Source: Acidobacteriota bacterium
GTDB taxonomy: Bacteria > Acidobacteriota > Blastocatellia > Pyrinomonadales > Pyrinomonadaceae
Assembly (NCBI GenBank): GCA_019639135.1
Contig: JAHBSL010000014.1
Coordinates: 1 to 64,000 of the forward strand
Direction: 5' to 3'
Length of the DNA: 64,000 nucleotides
The notes under the pieces are model-generated. The model did no database searches and was not told the origin of the DNA. It worked only from the letters and a program-made list of their open reading frames with translations. A program made the translations under genes and the position numbers. Positions 16,561 through 24,674 of the stretch are shown piece after piece. Each line of letters begins with the position of its first letter. Position 1 is the first letter of the stretch.

Positions 16561-17646
16561 CTACTCCTGTCGAACTCTTTCTTCGGAGTTCGGGGATTCC
16601 GATTCGATCTCATCTACCGCGTGCTCGCTTGAGAGAAGGCTGCGAAACCGTTGGAGATTGATATCCCCGTGGACAAAGTAATATATCCCGAAGAACAAGG
16701 CCGGAGCAAAATAGACAAGGTGCATCGCGATAGCCATCGCAGCTGCTTCCTCATTTCGTATATCGGGTTTTAGGAAAAGAAGGCTCGCGGCGGTCGCGGT
16801 ATGGAAAGCACCGGCGGCGCCGCCCGGGGTCGGGACCACCGAGCTTACGACGGCAAAGCCCATGATGAAAAGCGAGTCGCTGAAGGTGATCGGCAGATCG
16901 AACGCAAGCAGGACGAACCACGTCGGGATCGAGATAGCGAACCAAAGCGCCAAGGTCCAAAACGACGCAAGGGCCGCCTGCTTCCAGTCCTTAAGGATCG
17001 CAAGTGCCGCCGCAAGCTGACGCATTAGACTGAGAATGATCTTGCGGATACGGCCGGGGATGAACTTACGGTCCGTCAGGTCGCCGACCACCTCGATCGC
17101 CCATTCGGCTACGTGCTGATAGGCGAAGAGCATCGCAAACCCGATGACCACCCCGGCCAACATCAAATAGCCCGCGAGCGAAACGTTCGCAAATTGCTCT
17201 TCCCTTCCCGGCGGCGGGGTAAACCACACCAGATTTGCCGAAAAAAGCACTACCAATGCCGCAAGGTCGAAGATCCGCTCAAGCCCGAGAGTGACCAGTG
17301 CCGCCGAGGGCCGGACGCGTTTATCGCGCATTGGGAGCCACATCGGACGAACTATCTCACCGGCTCGGCCGACCAGAAAGATCGCCGCAAAGCCAACGGT
17401 CGTCGTTGCAAAGAGTTCTTTTAGGTCCGAGCGGGTGATCGGAGCAAGAAGCACCTGCCATCTTACGGCGCGGAGAAAATACCCGATGCAGATGATCAGC
17501 ACCGAGACGATCAGTAAAAACGGATCGGCCGCCCGGAAGGCGGTCCGCACCTGCTGCCAGTCGAGGTCCTTGCCGAAAAACCAGAGGATCAGAACGGCGA
17601 CCGACAACAGAATGAAGAAGTTAAGATTGCGTCGAAAATAATTCAA
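16561..17646 (-). CDS. Lysylphosphatidylglycerol synthase-type (UPF0104) membrane protein
   Basis: Integral membrane protein of the family containing the MprF flippase domain and many uncharacterised lipid transporters. About eight hydrophobic segments are visible, from NFFILLSVAVLILWFFG to LVYFAPALFFGIYYF, with the family motifs GFAAIFLVGRAGEIVRPMW, LGLERIFDLAALVVL and the PTPGGAAGAFHTATAA loop. No synthase domain is attached. The start is probably TTG at 17646: the longer frame up to 17745 reads through a REP-like element with a strong hairpin. A charged tail (EHAVDEIESESPNSEE) ends the protein. It overlaps no gene and is followed by nrdR after 6 nt. Confidence 0.8.
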   Translation of the reverse strand: MNYFRRNLNFFILLSVAVLILWFFGKDLDWQQVRTAFRAADPFLLIVSVLIICIGYFLRAVRWQVLLAPITRSDLKELFATTTVGFAAIFLVGRAGEIVRPMWLPMRDKRVRPSAALVTLGLERIFDLAALVVLFSANLVWFTPPPGREEQFANVSLAGYLMLAGVVIGFAMLFAYQHVAEWAIEVVGDLTDRKFIPGRIRKIILSLMRQLAAALAILKDWKQAALASFWTLALWFAISIPTWFVLLAFDLPITFSDSLFIMGFAVVSSVVPTPGGAAGAFHTATAASLLFLKPDIRNEEAAAMAIAMHLVYFAPALFFGIYYFVHGDINLQRFRSLLSSEHAVDEIESESPNSEERVRQE

Positions 17647-17652
17647 AACCTG

Positions 17653-17698
17653 GTCATTACAAAACCCCGCAGACGCGGGGCTGCTCCGCCGCAATGAC
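17653..17698. repeat. REP-like hairpin element
   Basis: Ends GTCATT (17653-17658) and AATGAC (17693-17698) are inverted repeats; inside is a perfect hairpin CCCCGC-AGAC-GCGGGG. The minus-strand end CGTCATTGCGG resembles widespread bacterial intergenic REP-like repeats. It lies directly upstream of the flippase-like gene. Confidence 0.5.
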
Positions 17699-17769
17699 GA
17701 AACGATTAAAATACAGTAAAATCCACCTAATTGCGAACCGAGCAAGCCCTAAAAACTTTGACGTTTTCG

Positions 17770-17796
17770 GGAACATTGCCGCGGCCGCGGTCGTAA
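17770..17796 (+). promoter_or_regulatory. Candidate ECF-type promoter
   Basis: GGAAC (17770-17774) and CGTAA (17792-17796) are separated by 17 nt and lie about 70 nt before the sigma-factor gene. This pair resembles the GGAAC-N16/17-CGT pattern used by ECF sigma factors, suggesting autoregulation. A hairpin, GTTGC-N7-GCAAC, follows just before the ribosome site. Confidence 0.4.
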
Positions 17797-17867
17797 ACAA
17801 ACATTGACACGGCCCGGCTTTAGGCCTTGTTGCTTTTTTAGCAACGTCAGGAGAGGAACAAATAGCC

Positions 17868-18461
17868 TTGGGAGCACTTAAAGCGACTGTCGAAATGAAC
17901 GGTCCCGAACTCGCCCGTAGAGCAAGTTCAGGCGATAGTTCGGCATGGGAAGAGATCGTAACGCATTTTTCGCGGCGTATCTTCAATCTCGCCTATCGCT
18001 TTACCTCAAATGCCGAGGCGGCCGAGGACCTGACGCAAGAAGTGTTCATTCGTATTTATCGAACGCTCGATCAATACGATGCAAAGCAGGGCGACCTAGC
18101 CAATTGGCTGATGCGGCTTGCCCGCAATTTGATAATCGATGATTACCGCCATCGGCAGCGAAACCCGCAAAATTCGATGGCAGAGGCAGTCGATGACCAC
18201 CAGTATCATCTTCGGGCCGTCGGCGGCTCCGCTCATCGCGAACTCGAACGGCGTGAATTGGCGGCACAGGTACAGGAAGGAATAAATAAGCTTCCGCCCG
18301 ACCTGAAAACATGTGTCATCTTGCGTGACATAGAAGAACTCAGCTATCAGGAGATTGTCGATGTTCTTCAGATTCCCGAGGGAACAGTGAAGTCAAGGAT
18401 CAATCGCGGGCGAATAGAATTGGCGAAGATATTGAGGAGAATGAGGGTAGTGACGGTTTAA
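17868..18461 (+). CDS. ECF-type RNA polymerase sigma factor
   Basis: A 197-residue sigma70-family protein with only regions 2 and 4. Region 2 is at about 30-100 (FNLAYRFTSNAEAAEDLTQEVFIRIYR, and NWLMRLARNLIIDDYRHR); region 4 at about 130-190 (LPPDLKTCVILRDIEELSYQEI, PEGTVKSRINRGRIEL). The start is TTG at 17868 with AGGAGAGG about 11 nt upstream; an ATG at 17895 would still keep region 2 but has no ribosome site. The next gene encodes a zinc-finger anti-sigma, so the pair forms a standard signal-transduction module. It probably transcribes its own operon from the GGAAC/CGTAA promoter. Confidence 0.92.
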   Translation: MGALKATVEMNGPELARRASSGDSSAWEEIVTHFSRRIFNLAYRFTSNAEAAEDLTQEVFIRIYRTLDQYDAKQGDLANWLMRLARNLIIDDYRHRQRNPQNSMAEAVDDHQYHLRAVGGSAHRELERRELAAQVQEGINKLPPDLKTCVILRDIEELSYQEIVDVLQIPEGTVKSRINRGRIELAKILRRMRVVTV

Positions 18462-18520
18462 GGCACTTAGTTTGGCAAAATAAGTCCTTTCTACCGTTCA
18501 ATTTACAAGGGGTAATGGAT

Positions 18521-19255
18521 ATGGAGCAGAAGACGGCAATGAACTGCGGCACCTTCGAGGACAATCTATCGGGTTTCCTTGAAAAGCAGCTGAACGCAGC
18601 CACCTACAAGGCTGCGGCCGCCCACGCGCTCGAGTGCCCGCTTTGCCATTCGCTCCTTAACGACGTTAAAGATTCGATCGCTGCTTGCCATTCGCTTAGT
18701 GAGGCCCTTCCGGCACTAACGCCGCTTGAGGCAAAGATCCTCGAACGCACGCTTCCCGAAGCGAATATGGTCTGCACCGAATTCGAAGAACACCTGACGG
18801 ATTATCTCGACGGCTTTCTTCCCGCAGGCGTTTTCCACCGCTGGGAGCGACACGCAGCACTTTGCAACGACTGTACCGATCTTCCGGGAATGGTGGTTCG
18901 TTCGCTTGCGACCATCGTCGAATATAAGTTGGACGAACTTCCGGTTCCGGCCGGGCTTAATCAACGAATTCTTGCAGCGACCTCGGCCCTGGAGCCGGTC
19001 AAAGTAAAGGGCCCATCGCTCGCTTCGCGGATCTGGGACGCGGTTTCGGGCATCCGAATCCCTTTGCCGATCCCGCAGCTCGCACCGGTGGCGATGATGC
19101 TCCTTTTCGCTTTTCTTTTTATCAGTCAGGGCGTCTCGGCCGACGGCACGCTCTCCGACGTTTATAACAAGAGCCTTCAGATCGCCGAGCAAAGCTACCG
19201 GCAGAGCTCCGAAGCTCTTAATCTTGGCAATAGCGGCGGAGGTGAGGCCAGATGA
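18521..19255 (+). CDS. Membrane anti-sigma factor with tandem zinc-finger domains
   Basis: Predicted to bind and hold the adjacent ECF sigma factor at the membrane. Two cytoplasmic ZAS-like modules lie in tandem: MNCGTFEDNLSGFLE with HALECPLCHS, and VCTEFEEHLTDYLDG with HAALCNDCTD; each has the H-x3-C-x2-C pattern. A linker leads to one transmembrane helix (APVAMMLLFAFLFISQGV) and a short periplasmic tail. Anti-sigmas of this family usually carry one ZAS module, so the duplication is unusual. The ATG at 18521 is preferred to 18515 because AAGGGG then has normal spacing. Its last codon overlaps the next gene (ATGA). Confidence 0.87.
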   Translation: MEQKTAMNCGTFEDNLSGFLEKQLNAATYKAAAAHALECPLCHSLLNDVKDSIAACHSLSEALPALTPLEAKILERTLPEANMVCTEFEEHLTDYLDGFLPAGVFHRWERHAALCNDCTDLPGMVVRSLATIVEYKLDELPVPAGLNQRILAATSALEPVKVKGPSLASRIWDAVSGIRIPLPIPQLAPVAMMLLFAFLFISQGVSADGTLSDVYNKSLQIAEQSYRQSSEALNLGNSGGGEAR

Positions 19256-20019
19256 TCTGTGCATACCACTCACAGAACCCCGCCAACGTTCAGTGCAACG
19301 CCTGCGGCAAGGCTCTTTGCCCTTCGTGCGACCACCGCATCAAGGGCTTTCCGTATTGCCAGGACTGTATTGTCGAAGGCGTAGATCGGCTGCGGCAGAA
19401 TAACCGCTCGGAGTATGCTCCGTTCGTCAGGCGAAAGACAGTGCCGGTTATCGCACTTTTTCTCTCTTTTATATTGCCCGGACTCGGTGCCGCCTATAAC
19501 GGTCAAACCGTCAAGGCACTCGTATATTTCGGCGTGTTCGTCGGGTTGTTTCAGATGGCAGTGCTGACCGGCGGTACACCGCTTTTCGTTCTGGCGTTCT
19601 TCGGCATGTGGGCATTTGCCGGACTCGATGCATGGCGAACTGCGCAGATGATCCGAAACGGCATCACGCCGGACGTCGCCGAAGACGTTCTTGTCAGACG
19701 CTTTTCCGGCAACCCAAAGCTATGGGGTGTTAGTCTAACCATTTTGGGCAGCGCTATTTTACTTCAGAATGTTTTCGACTTCCGCGGTATAATGCGTGCC
19801 GTGGTCCCGGCAATGCTCATCGGCCTCGGGATCTACATTCTCCGTGGTTATGTTTTTCCGGAAAAGAACGATGAGGATAAATGGACCGACTTTGACACCG
19901 CAAAGCCTGCTCCGCTATTCATGACGGCCAAAAGCGGACGCGGTTATGATTCGGGTACAGGACGCCGCTACCCGGAGGAAAGCTCCCGAGGCCGGTCAGG
20001 CTGGCGCGATGGAAGATAA
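19252..20019 (+). CDS. B-box-type zinc-finger membrane protein
   Basis: A 255-residue protein with an N-terminal B-box-like zinc finger (CAYHSQNPANVQCNACGKALC, then CDHRIKGFPYCQDC) and four to five transmembrane segments (for example VIALFLSFILPGLGAAYNG, ALVYFGVFVGLFQMAVL, LFVLAFFGMWAFAGL, AVVPAMLIGLGIYILRGYVF). The hydrophobic part with PGLGAAYNG resembles TM2-like small membrane domains. The C-terminal tail is rich in Arg, Gly and Ser. The start codon overlaps the anti-sigma stop by 4 nt, implying translational coupling and a shared function with the sigma/anti-sigma pair. The function is unknown. Confidence 0.8.
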   Translation: MICAYHSQNPANVQCNACGKALCPSCDHRIKGFPYCQDCIVEGVDRLRQNNRSEYAPFVRRKTVPVIALFLSFILPGLGAAYNGQTVKALVYFGVFVGLFQMAVLTGGTPLFVLAFFGMWAFAGLDAWRTAQMIRNGITPDVAEDVLVRRFSGNPKLWGVSLTILGSAILLQNVFDFRGIMRAVVPAMLIGLGIYILRGYVFPEKNDEDKWTDFDTAKPAPLFMTAKSGRGYDSGTGRRYPEESSRGRSGWRDGR

Positions 20020-20100
20020 AGTTTGATTGTATTTCAAAGGCACCGATAGTTTAATATTAAGGACAAGCTCTCGGGCTTGCAGTAAGAAAGAGGTAATAAT

Positions 20101-20313
20101 ATGCCCGTTTGGATGAAAGCAGCAGGAAAATGGGGAAGCATTTTGGTGATCATCGCCCTGGTCATCACCTTGCTCAAGCAGATCATCGCGTTCATTGGAT
20201 TTCTCACCGGAGCCGTTAAGCTCCTGATCGTTCTGGCATTCATCGCCGTCATCCTAGGCGTCGGCTTCCTCGTCTTTAAGGGGATCAGCGAGAGCAAAAA
20301 GAATAGCCAGTAG
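20101..20313 (+). CDS. Small double-spanning membrane protein
   Basis: A 70-residue protein with two hydrophobic helices (ILVIIALVITLLKQIIAFIG and VKLLIVLAFIAVILGVGFLVF), a basic start and a polar basic tail (SESKKNSQ). AAGAGGT lies 8 nt before the ATG. It follows the ECF sigma/anti-sigma/B-box operon by 81 nt in the same direction and may be part of its output or a shared transcript. No family is recognised. Confidence 0.7.
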   Translation: MPVWMKAAGKWGSILVIIALVITLLKQIIAFIGFLTGAVKLLIVLAFIAVILGVGFLVFKGISESKKNSQ

Positions 20314-20344
20314 CTTTCGCGGGTAATTTATAGTATTCTCATTT

Positions 20345-20545
20345 GGTCTAGGTTCCGGCCTTGGGCACTTGCCTCAAGGCTCGGAAATTCTTATATTTAG
20401 ACCTTGCACTTCATTGAGTGGACCTTTCCATACTGCCCGCAAAGGTCTCTCGGCTAGTTTTATTATTAAGTGCCCCGGTTTCGCGTTAGTCGCTTGCGGC
20501 TGATCCTGCGTGATTCCGAACGTCGGGACGATGGATTCCCGGCTT
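20345..20545 (+). other. Hairpin-rich intergenic leader upstream of the M23 gene
   Basis: The 262-nt gap before the M23 peptidase gene contains several potential RNA stems. The strongest is TTCCGGCCTTG (20353-20363) with CAAGGC-T-CGGAA (20375-20386), enclosed by GGTCTA (20345-20350) and TAGACC (20398-20403). Further ones are GACCTTT (20421-20427) with AAAGGTC (20441-20447), and CGGGA (20524-20528) with TCCCG (20537-20541). The first may be the end of the upstream transcript; the whole could be a structured 5' leader. No known riboswitch consensus was recognised. Confidence 0.4.
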
Positions 20546-20575
20546 TAAGAACAACAAAAGGAGCTTTAAAGCATA

Positions 20576-21379
20576 ATGCAGAAAAACGGCAGGGTTTTTA
20601 CCTTTCTTTTTTCGTACAGATTTAGATCGAGAGTTTTTATTCGTCGCGTCGAGATTCCGAAGGCCCATGTCCAGAATGGGGTTTTGGGTCTCGCATTCGT
20701 TTTTATGGTCTCCGCACTTGGAGTTGGAGCTTACGGCGTACTCAATTCATTCGAGCCCGCAATCATCAATAACAGCATCGCTCAGGCACCCGCCCAAGTC
20801 GCAACCATCGTCAGCGATCCTAAGATATACGATTACACCCGTCCCGCCGCATCGAGCCAGATGGCACAGAACGCCGGCGGCCCGGCTTTGTCCGAGCTTT
20901 CGAGCGAGGACGCGGAGATCGAAAGTCAGCTTCGCGTGATCGAAACGACCGCTGACCCGGTAACCATCCCGAACATCTGGGCCCACTCCGGCAAGATCAA
21001 CAACGAATTCGGCTTCCGCCGTAATCCGTTCGGCGGTCGCAGCTACGAATTTCACGCCGGTATGGATATCGACGGCGAACGCGGCGATACGGTTGTCGCT
21101 CCGGGCAATGGCGTTGTCACCAAGTCGGGCTGGCAAGGCGGCTACGGCAACATGATCGAGGTCGACCACGGCAACGGCCTTACGACGCGTTACGGCCACC
21201 TTTCGAAGGTCGAAGTGAACGTCGGCGACGAGGTCACCCGCGGCCAGCTTATCGGGTTCGTCGGTTCGACGGGTCGCTCGACCGGCCCGCACCTCCATTA
21301 CGAACTTCGCCTCAATGACCGCCCGATCAATCCGCGTCGCTTTCTGCCGACCGAGCCGATCGAGATAGCAAGGAACTAG
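20576..21379 (+). CDS. M23-family (LytM) peptidoglycan endopeptidase
   Basis: Membrane-anchored murein hydrolase or regulator of 267 residues. A basic N-terminal segment and one transmembrane helix (VLGLAFVFMVSALGVGAYGVL) precede a linker and the zinc-metallopeptidase domain at about 140-255. Zinc ligands are intact: EFHAGMDI (His and Asp) and the HLHYE motif, with GNMIEVDHGNGLTTRYGHLS between them. With all ligands present it is probably catalytically active rather than a degenerate activator. It is preceded by the hairpin-rich leader and followed by a strong terminator, so it is a single-gene unit. Confidence 0.92.
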   Translation: MQKNGRVFTFLFSYRFRSRVFIRRVEIPKAHVQNGVLGLAFVFMVSALGVGAYGVLNSFEPAIINNSIAQAPAQVATIVSDPKIYDYTRPAASSQMAQNAGGPALSELSSEDAEIESQLRVIETTADPVTIPNIWAHSGKINNEFGFRRNPFGGRSYEFHAGMDIDGERGDTVVAPGNGVVTKSGWQGGYGNMIEVDHGNGLTTRYGHLSKVEVNVGDEVTRGQLIGFVGSTGRSTGPHLHYELRLNDRPINPRRFLPTEPIEIARN

Positions 21380-21402
21380 TCCTTGCGAAAATGCATCAAA
21401 GA

Positions 21403-21425
21403 AGCCGGGCTTTCCCGGCTTTTTT
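21403..21425 (+). terminator. Terminator after the M23 gene
   Basis: Perfect 7-bp stem AGCCGGG (21403-21409) and CCCGGCT (21414-21420) with a 4-nt loop, followed by a run of Ts to 21425, 24 nt after the stop codon. Confidence 0.92.
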
Positions 21426-21503
21426 CGTTGGTTCGCATCCATCCGCGAAAGCAGATATACTTCCCTTGCAAGTGATTTTAGTCCACCTTCGGGGATTCAG
21501 AAT

Positions 21504-23663
21504 ATGATCAAGAAGTTTACCCTTTCAGCTACCTTGCTGATTGTTTTTTCGCTCGCTTTCAGCAGCGTTTCATTCGCCTTCACCGCATTCGACGAAGGCA
21601 TGTTCAAGCCCGACAAGATCTCGTCGCTGCCGCTCAAAAAGCTCGGCCTCAAGATCAAGCCGGAAGATATCTATAATCCTGCCGGCGGCGGCCTTAGCGA
21701 GGCGGTTGTTCGGCTGAGCATCGGCTGTACGGCCGAATTCGTCTCGCCCGACGGCCTGATCCTGACCAACCACCACTGTGCGTTCGATGGTCTCGTTTCG
21801 GCCTCGACTCCGGGCAACGATCTGGTCGAGAACGGCTTTAAGGCCAATAACCGCGGCGAGGAGATCCCGGCGAAAGGTTATTCGATCTTCGTTACCGAGC
21901 GCTCCGAGGACGTGACTGCAAAGGTCCGCCAGGGCACCGAGTCGCTTTCAGGCGACGCCCTTTCGGCCGCACTCCGAACCAATGCCGAAAACCTGCAAAA
22001 GGCCGAACAGGAGAAGGTCCCTGCCGGTTCGGTCATCCGAGTTCAGATGCTCAACAACGGTTACTTCTTCTACCTCTATCAGACAAAGCAGATCAAGGAC
22101 GTCCGTATCGTTTACGCACCGCCGCGTAATATCGGAGTTTTCGGCGGCGACCCGGACAACTTTGAGTGGACACGACACACGGGCGATTTTACTTTCATCC
22201 GTGCTTATACCGCGCCCGACGGTTCCTCGGCGGACTACTCGCCGAACAACGTCCCGATGAAGCCGAAGCGTTATCTTTCAATCAATATCGGAGGGCTCAA
22301 GGAAAACGACTTCGTGTTCGTACTCGGCTACCCGGGCGGCACGACCCGCTATCGCGAATCGCAGTCGGTCGAATACGCCCGCGACGTTAACTTCCCGTTC
22401 CTCTGGACGTGGCTGCAGGCCCGTGCCGATGCCCTCCGGATGGTCGGAGAGACCGATGAAGCGAAAAGGATCGAGCTGCAATCAGACATCGCCAACTTCG
22501 ACAACGCCCGTAAGGTCTACTACGGCGGCATGTGGCGGCTTCGCCGTTCGCAGGTCGTTGAGAAACGAAGAGCTGAAGAAGAAGCGTTCGCCAAATGGGT
22601 AGCGGCAAATCCGCAGCGTCAGCAGAAATACGGCACCGTGCTTCAGGAACTCGCCGCCGTTTCGGCAAAGTCGAATGCCATCGCTAAGCGCGACGTCCTC
22701 GCAAGACGAATTCCGGACGCGACGATGCCGGTATTTCGGGCGATCTTCCAGGCCGTAAGCGAGGGCAAGATGCTGAACGAAAGCGAAAGGCGTGCAAAGC
22801 TCGACGAGATCAAAAAAGCTCTCGAAGGACGCGAAGCTATCTACGAACGCGAGATGCTGAAATATTTTCTAAAGGCATTTTCGGAGCTTCCGGAAGGACA
22901 AAAGTTCGACGGTGCCGAGAACCTTTTCGGAAAGCTCTCGGGCAAAGCACGCCGCGAAGCAGAAGCAAAATTTGCCGACAACATCGCAGATGGCTACTGG
23001 ACCGCGGAAACCATTGCCGCACTTTACGGCCCGCAAACGATGGATTACCGGCCGGAACGTGACGACGTGGTCGCATTCGCCCGGGCGCTGATCAAGGCTC
23101 GCGAAGAGGCGAACGCCCGTGCGGCAGAGTTTGGTGCGAACATTGACCGGCTCCGTCTTCTCTATCAGCAGGGCATGGCCGAAATGAGGGGCTCGACACC
23201 CTATCCGGACGCCAACTCGACACTTCGATTCAGCTACGGCTACATCAAGGGCTTTTCGCCTCGCGAGGCCGAGTATCGAACTCCGTTCACGACGATGAAG
23301 GGAATGCTCGAGAAGGACACCGGCGTCAACCCGTTCGATATGCCCGATGGCCTCAAGCGGCTGCAGGCTGCTCGGGACTTCGGCCGTTTCGGCTCGGGCG
23401 ATAGTGTAGTGGTCAACTTCCTTTCGACCAACGACATCATTGGCGGAAATTCGGGCAGCCCCGTTCTGAACGCCAATGGCGAACAGGTCGGGCTCGTTTT
23501 TGATGGAAACTACGAAGGCCTCGGTAATGATTTCTATTACGACCCAAATATGAACCGGACGATCTCGGTCGATATCCGGTTCGTGCTTTTCGTTACGGAA
23601 AAATTCGGCGGAGCCGGGTGGATACTCAACGAGATGAAACTCGTCGGCGGCCCGAAGGGCTAG
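21504..23663 (+). CDS. S46-family dipeptidyl-peptidase
   Basis: Exported serine peptidase of the DPP7/DPP11 family, which removes dipeptides from the N termini of oligopeptides in the periplasm. The signal peptide ends near SFAF in the first 25 residues. The chymotrypsin-fold triad is visible: His in ILTNHHCAFDG (about residue 88), Asp in the GDPDNFEWTRHTGDF region (about 216-230) and Ser in IIGGNSGSPVLN (about 648). The long helical insertion between them is typical. At 719 residues it matches family length. Substrate preference (DPP7-like or DPP11-like) was not resolved. It indicates use of external peptides as nutrients, fitting with the glutamate dehydrogenase in this window. Confidence 0.94.
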   Translation: MIKKFTLSATLLIVFSLAFSSVSFAFTAFDEGMFKPDKISSLPLKKLGLKIKPEDIYNPAGGGLSEAVVRLSIGCTAEFVSPDGLILTNHHCAFDGLVSASTPGNDLVENGFKANNRGEEIPAKGYSIFVTERSEDVTAKVRQGTESLSGDALSAALRTNAENLQKAEQEKVPAGSVIRVQMLNNGYFFYLYQTKQIKDVRIVYAPPRNIGVFGGDPDNFEWTRHTGDFTFIRAYTAPDGSSADYSPNNVPMKPKRYLSINIGGLKENDFVFVLGYPGGTTRYRESQSVEYARDVNFPFLWTWLQARADALRMVGETDEAKRIELQSDIANFDNARKVYYGGMWRLRRSQVVEKRRAEEEAFAKWVAANPQRQQKYGTVLQELAAVSAKSNAIAKRDVLARRIPDATMPVFRAIFQAVSEGKMLNESERRAKLDEIKKALEGREAIYEREMLKYFLKAFSELPEGQKFDGAENLFGKLSGKARREAEAKFADNIADGYWTAETIAALYGPQTMDYRPERDDVVAFARALIKAREEANARAAEFGANIDRLRLLYQQGMAEMRGSTPYPDANSTLRFSYGYIKGFSPREAEYRTPFTTMKGMLEKDTGVNPFDMPDGLKRLQAARDFGRFGSGDSVVVNFLSTNDIIGGNSGSPVLNANGEQVGLVFDGNYEGLGNDFYYDPNMNRTISVDIRFVLFVTEKFGGAGWILNEMKLVGGPKG

Positions 23664-23688
23664 TTGATCAGTTAGCAGAAAAGCAAAG

Positions 23689-23720
23689 GAGGCCGTCCGG
23701 TTGGGCGGCCTCTTATTTTA
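23689..23720. terminator. Terminator between S46 peptidase and mtgA
   Basis: A 10-bp stem with one wobble, GAGGCCGTCC (23689-23698) and GGGCGGCCTC (23703-23712), followed by TTATTTTA on the plus strand, separates two convergent genes. Confidence 0.85.
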
Positions 23721-24521
23721 GTAATTCAGCTTCATCGAGTTCATATACTTTAGAAGCACGCGCTGTCGGCGGACGACGCGTTTGCGGTTTTTCTCGGGAT
23801 TGAAGACATTGAGCGGGCTCGGGATCATCGCCGCGAGAAATGCTGCCTCTTCACGCGAGAGGCTCGAAGCCGATTTCTTGAAGTGAGTCCTTGCCGCCGC
23901 TTCGGCTCCGTAAACCCCGTCGCCCCATTCGATAACGTTCAGGTAAAGCTCGAGTATCCGCTTCTTCGAAAGCTCGCGTTCGAGAAAGTACGTGTAAACG
24001 GCCTCGCGGCCCTTGCGGAAAAAGCTCCGCTCCTCCGAAAGGTACAAGTTCTTCGCCAGTTGCTGCGTTACGGTCGAGGCTCCGCGTTTGAAGCTCGGCA
24101 TCGGAGGTATCCAGTCATCCTCACTCGGTGCACAGTCCTTCTTCGGGGTGTTTGCGGCCTTCGCCTGTGCCTCGCACTCCTCGCGGGCCTCTTTCTCGCC
24201 TTCCTTGACCGCCTCGTCCCATGCCTTCTGGATCGCCTCCCAGTCAAAGCCGTTATGCTCAAAGAACCTTGAATCCTCGCCCGCCAGAACGGCCCGCTGC
24301 AGGTTTGGCGAGATCTGCTCGATCGGCATCCAGATCATGTATTTCTTCGGCTCTTTGCCGGCGGCCTTGGCTTCGGAGATGCGATACTCGATCAACGAGG
24401 ACGTGACCGGATTTTCGGTCTTGAGCGATGAGATGCTCGGAAATGTGATCAGCTCGTATCCAAGCCAGAGCCCCAACGACCCAAGCAATACCAAAAAGAT
24501 GACCTTCGTCCAATACCACAT
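23718..24521 (-). CDS. mtgA: Monofunctional peptidoglycan glycosyltransferase
   Basis: GT51 enzyme polymerising lipid II into glycan strands at the outer face of the inner membrane. An N-terminal transmembrane helix (WTKVIFLVLLGSLGLWLGY) precedes the GT51 domain: the catalytic motif AVLAGEDSRFFEHNGFDW (Glu82), then GASTVTQQLAKNLYL, and KRILELYLNVIEWGDGVYG. Between the first two motifs lies an insertion of about 45 residues (roughly 99-144), Glu/Ala/Lys-rich with two Cys, absent in typical MtgA; it makes the protein 267 residues long. No transpeptidase domain follows. Confidence 0.93.
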   Translation of the reverse strand: MWYWTKVIFLVLLGSLGLWLGYELITFPSISSLKTENPVTSSLIEYRISEAKAAGKEPKKYMIWMPIEQISPNLQRAVLAGEDSRFFEHNGFDWEAIQKAWDEAVKEGEKEAREECEAQAKAANTPKKDCAPSEDDWIPPMPSFKRGASTVTQQLAKNLYLSEERSFFRKGREAVYTYFLERELSKKRILELYLNVIEWGDGVYGAEAAARTHFKKSASSLSREEAAFLAAMIPSPLNVFNPEKNRKRVVRRQRVLLKYMNSMKLNY

Positions 24522-24674
24522 AATTAGGGTTAGTTGTCGTCGAATCGCCGCCGGTTGTCAAGTTTCGCCCCTGTCGGCGGCCGTCCCGACCGAAACTGAA
24601 AATAGTCCTTGAAGCCAAACGATATTTGCGGATATTCTTGACACAGCCAACCATCTTTTTTCGGCAGAGTTCTT

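Noticed and set aside
17647..17745. N-terminal extension of the flippase-like protein
   Set aside because: It translates a hairpin repeat and has no membrane or family similarity; the first hydrophobic segment begins after the TTG at 17646.
20345..20545. A known cyclic-di-nucleotide riboswitch before the M23 gene
   Set aside because: The stems are present but I could not find the conserved core of the ydaO or GEMM classes, so only a generic structured region is reported.
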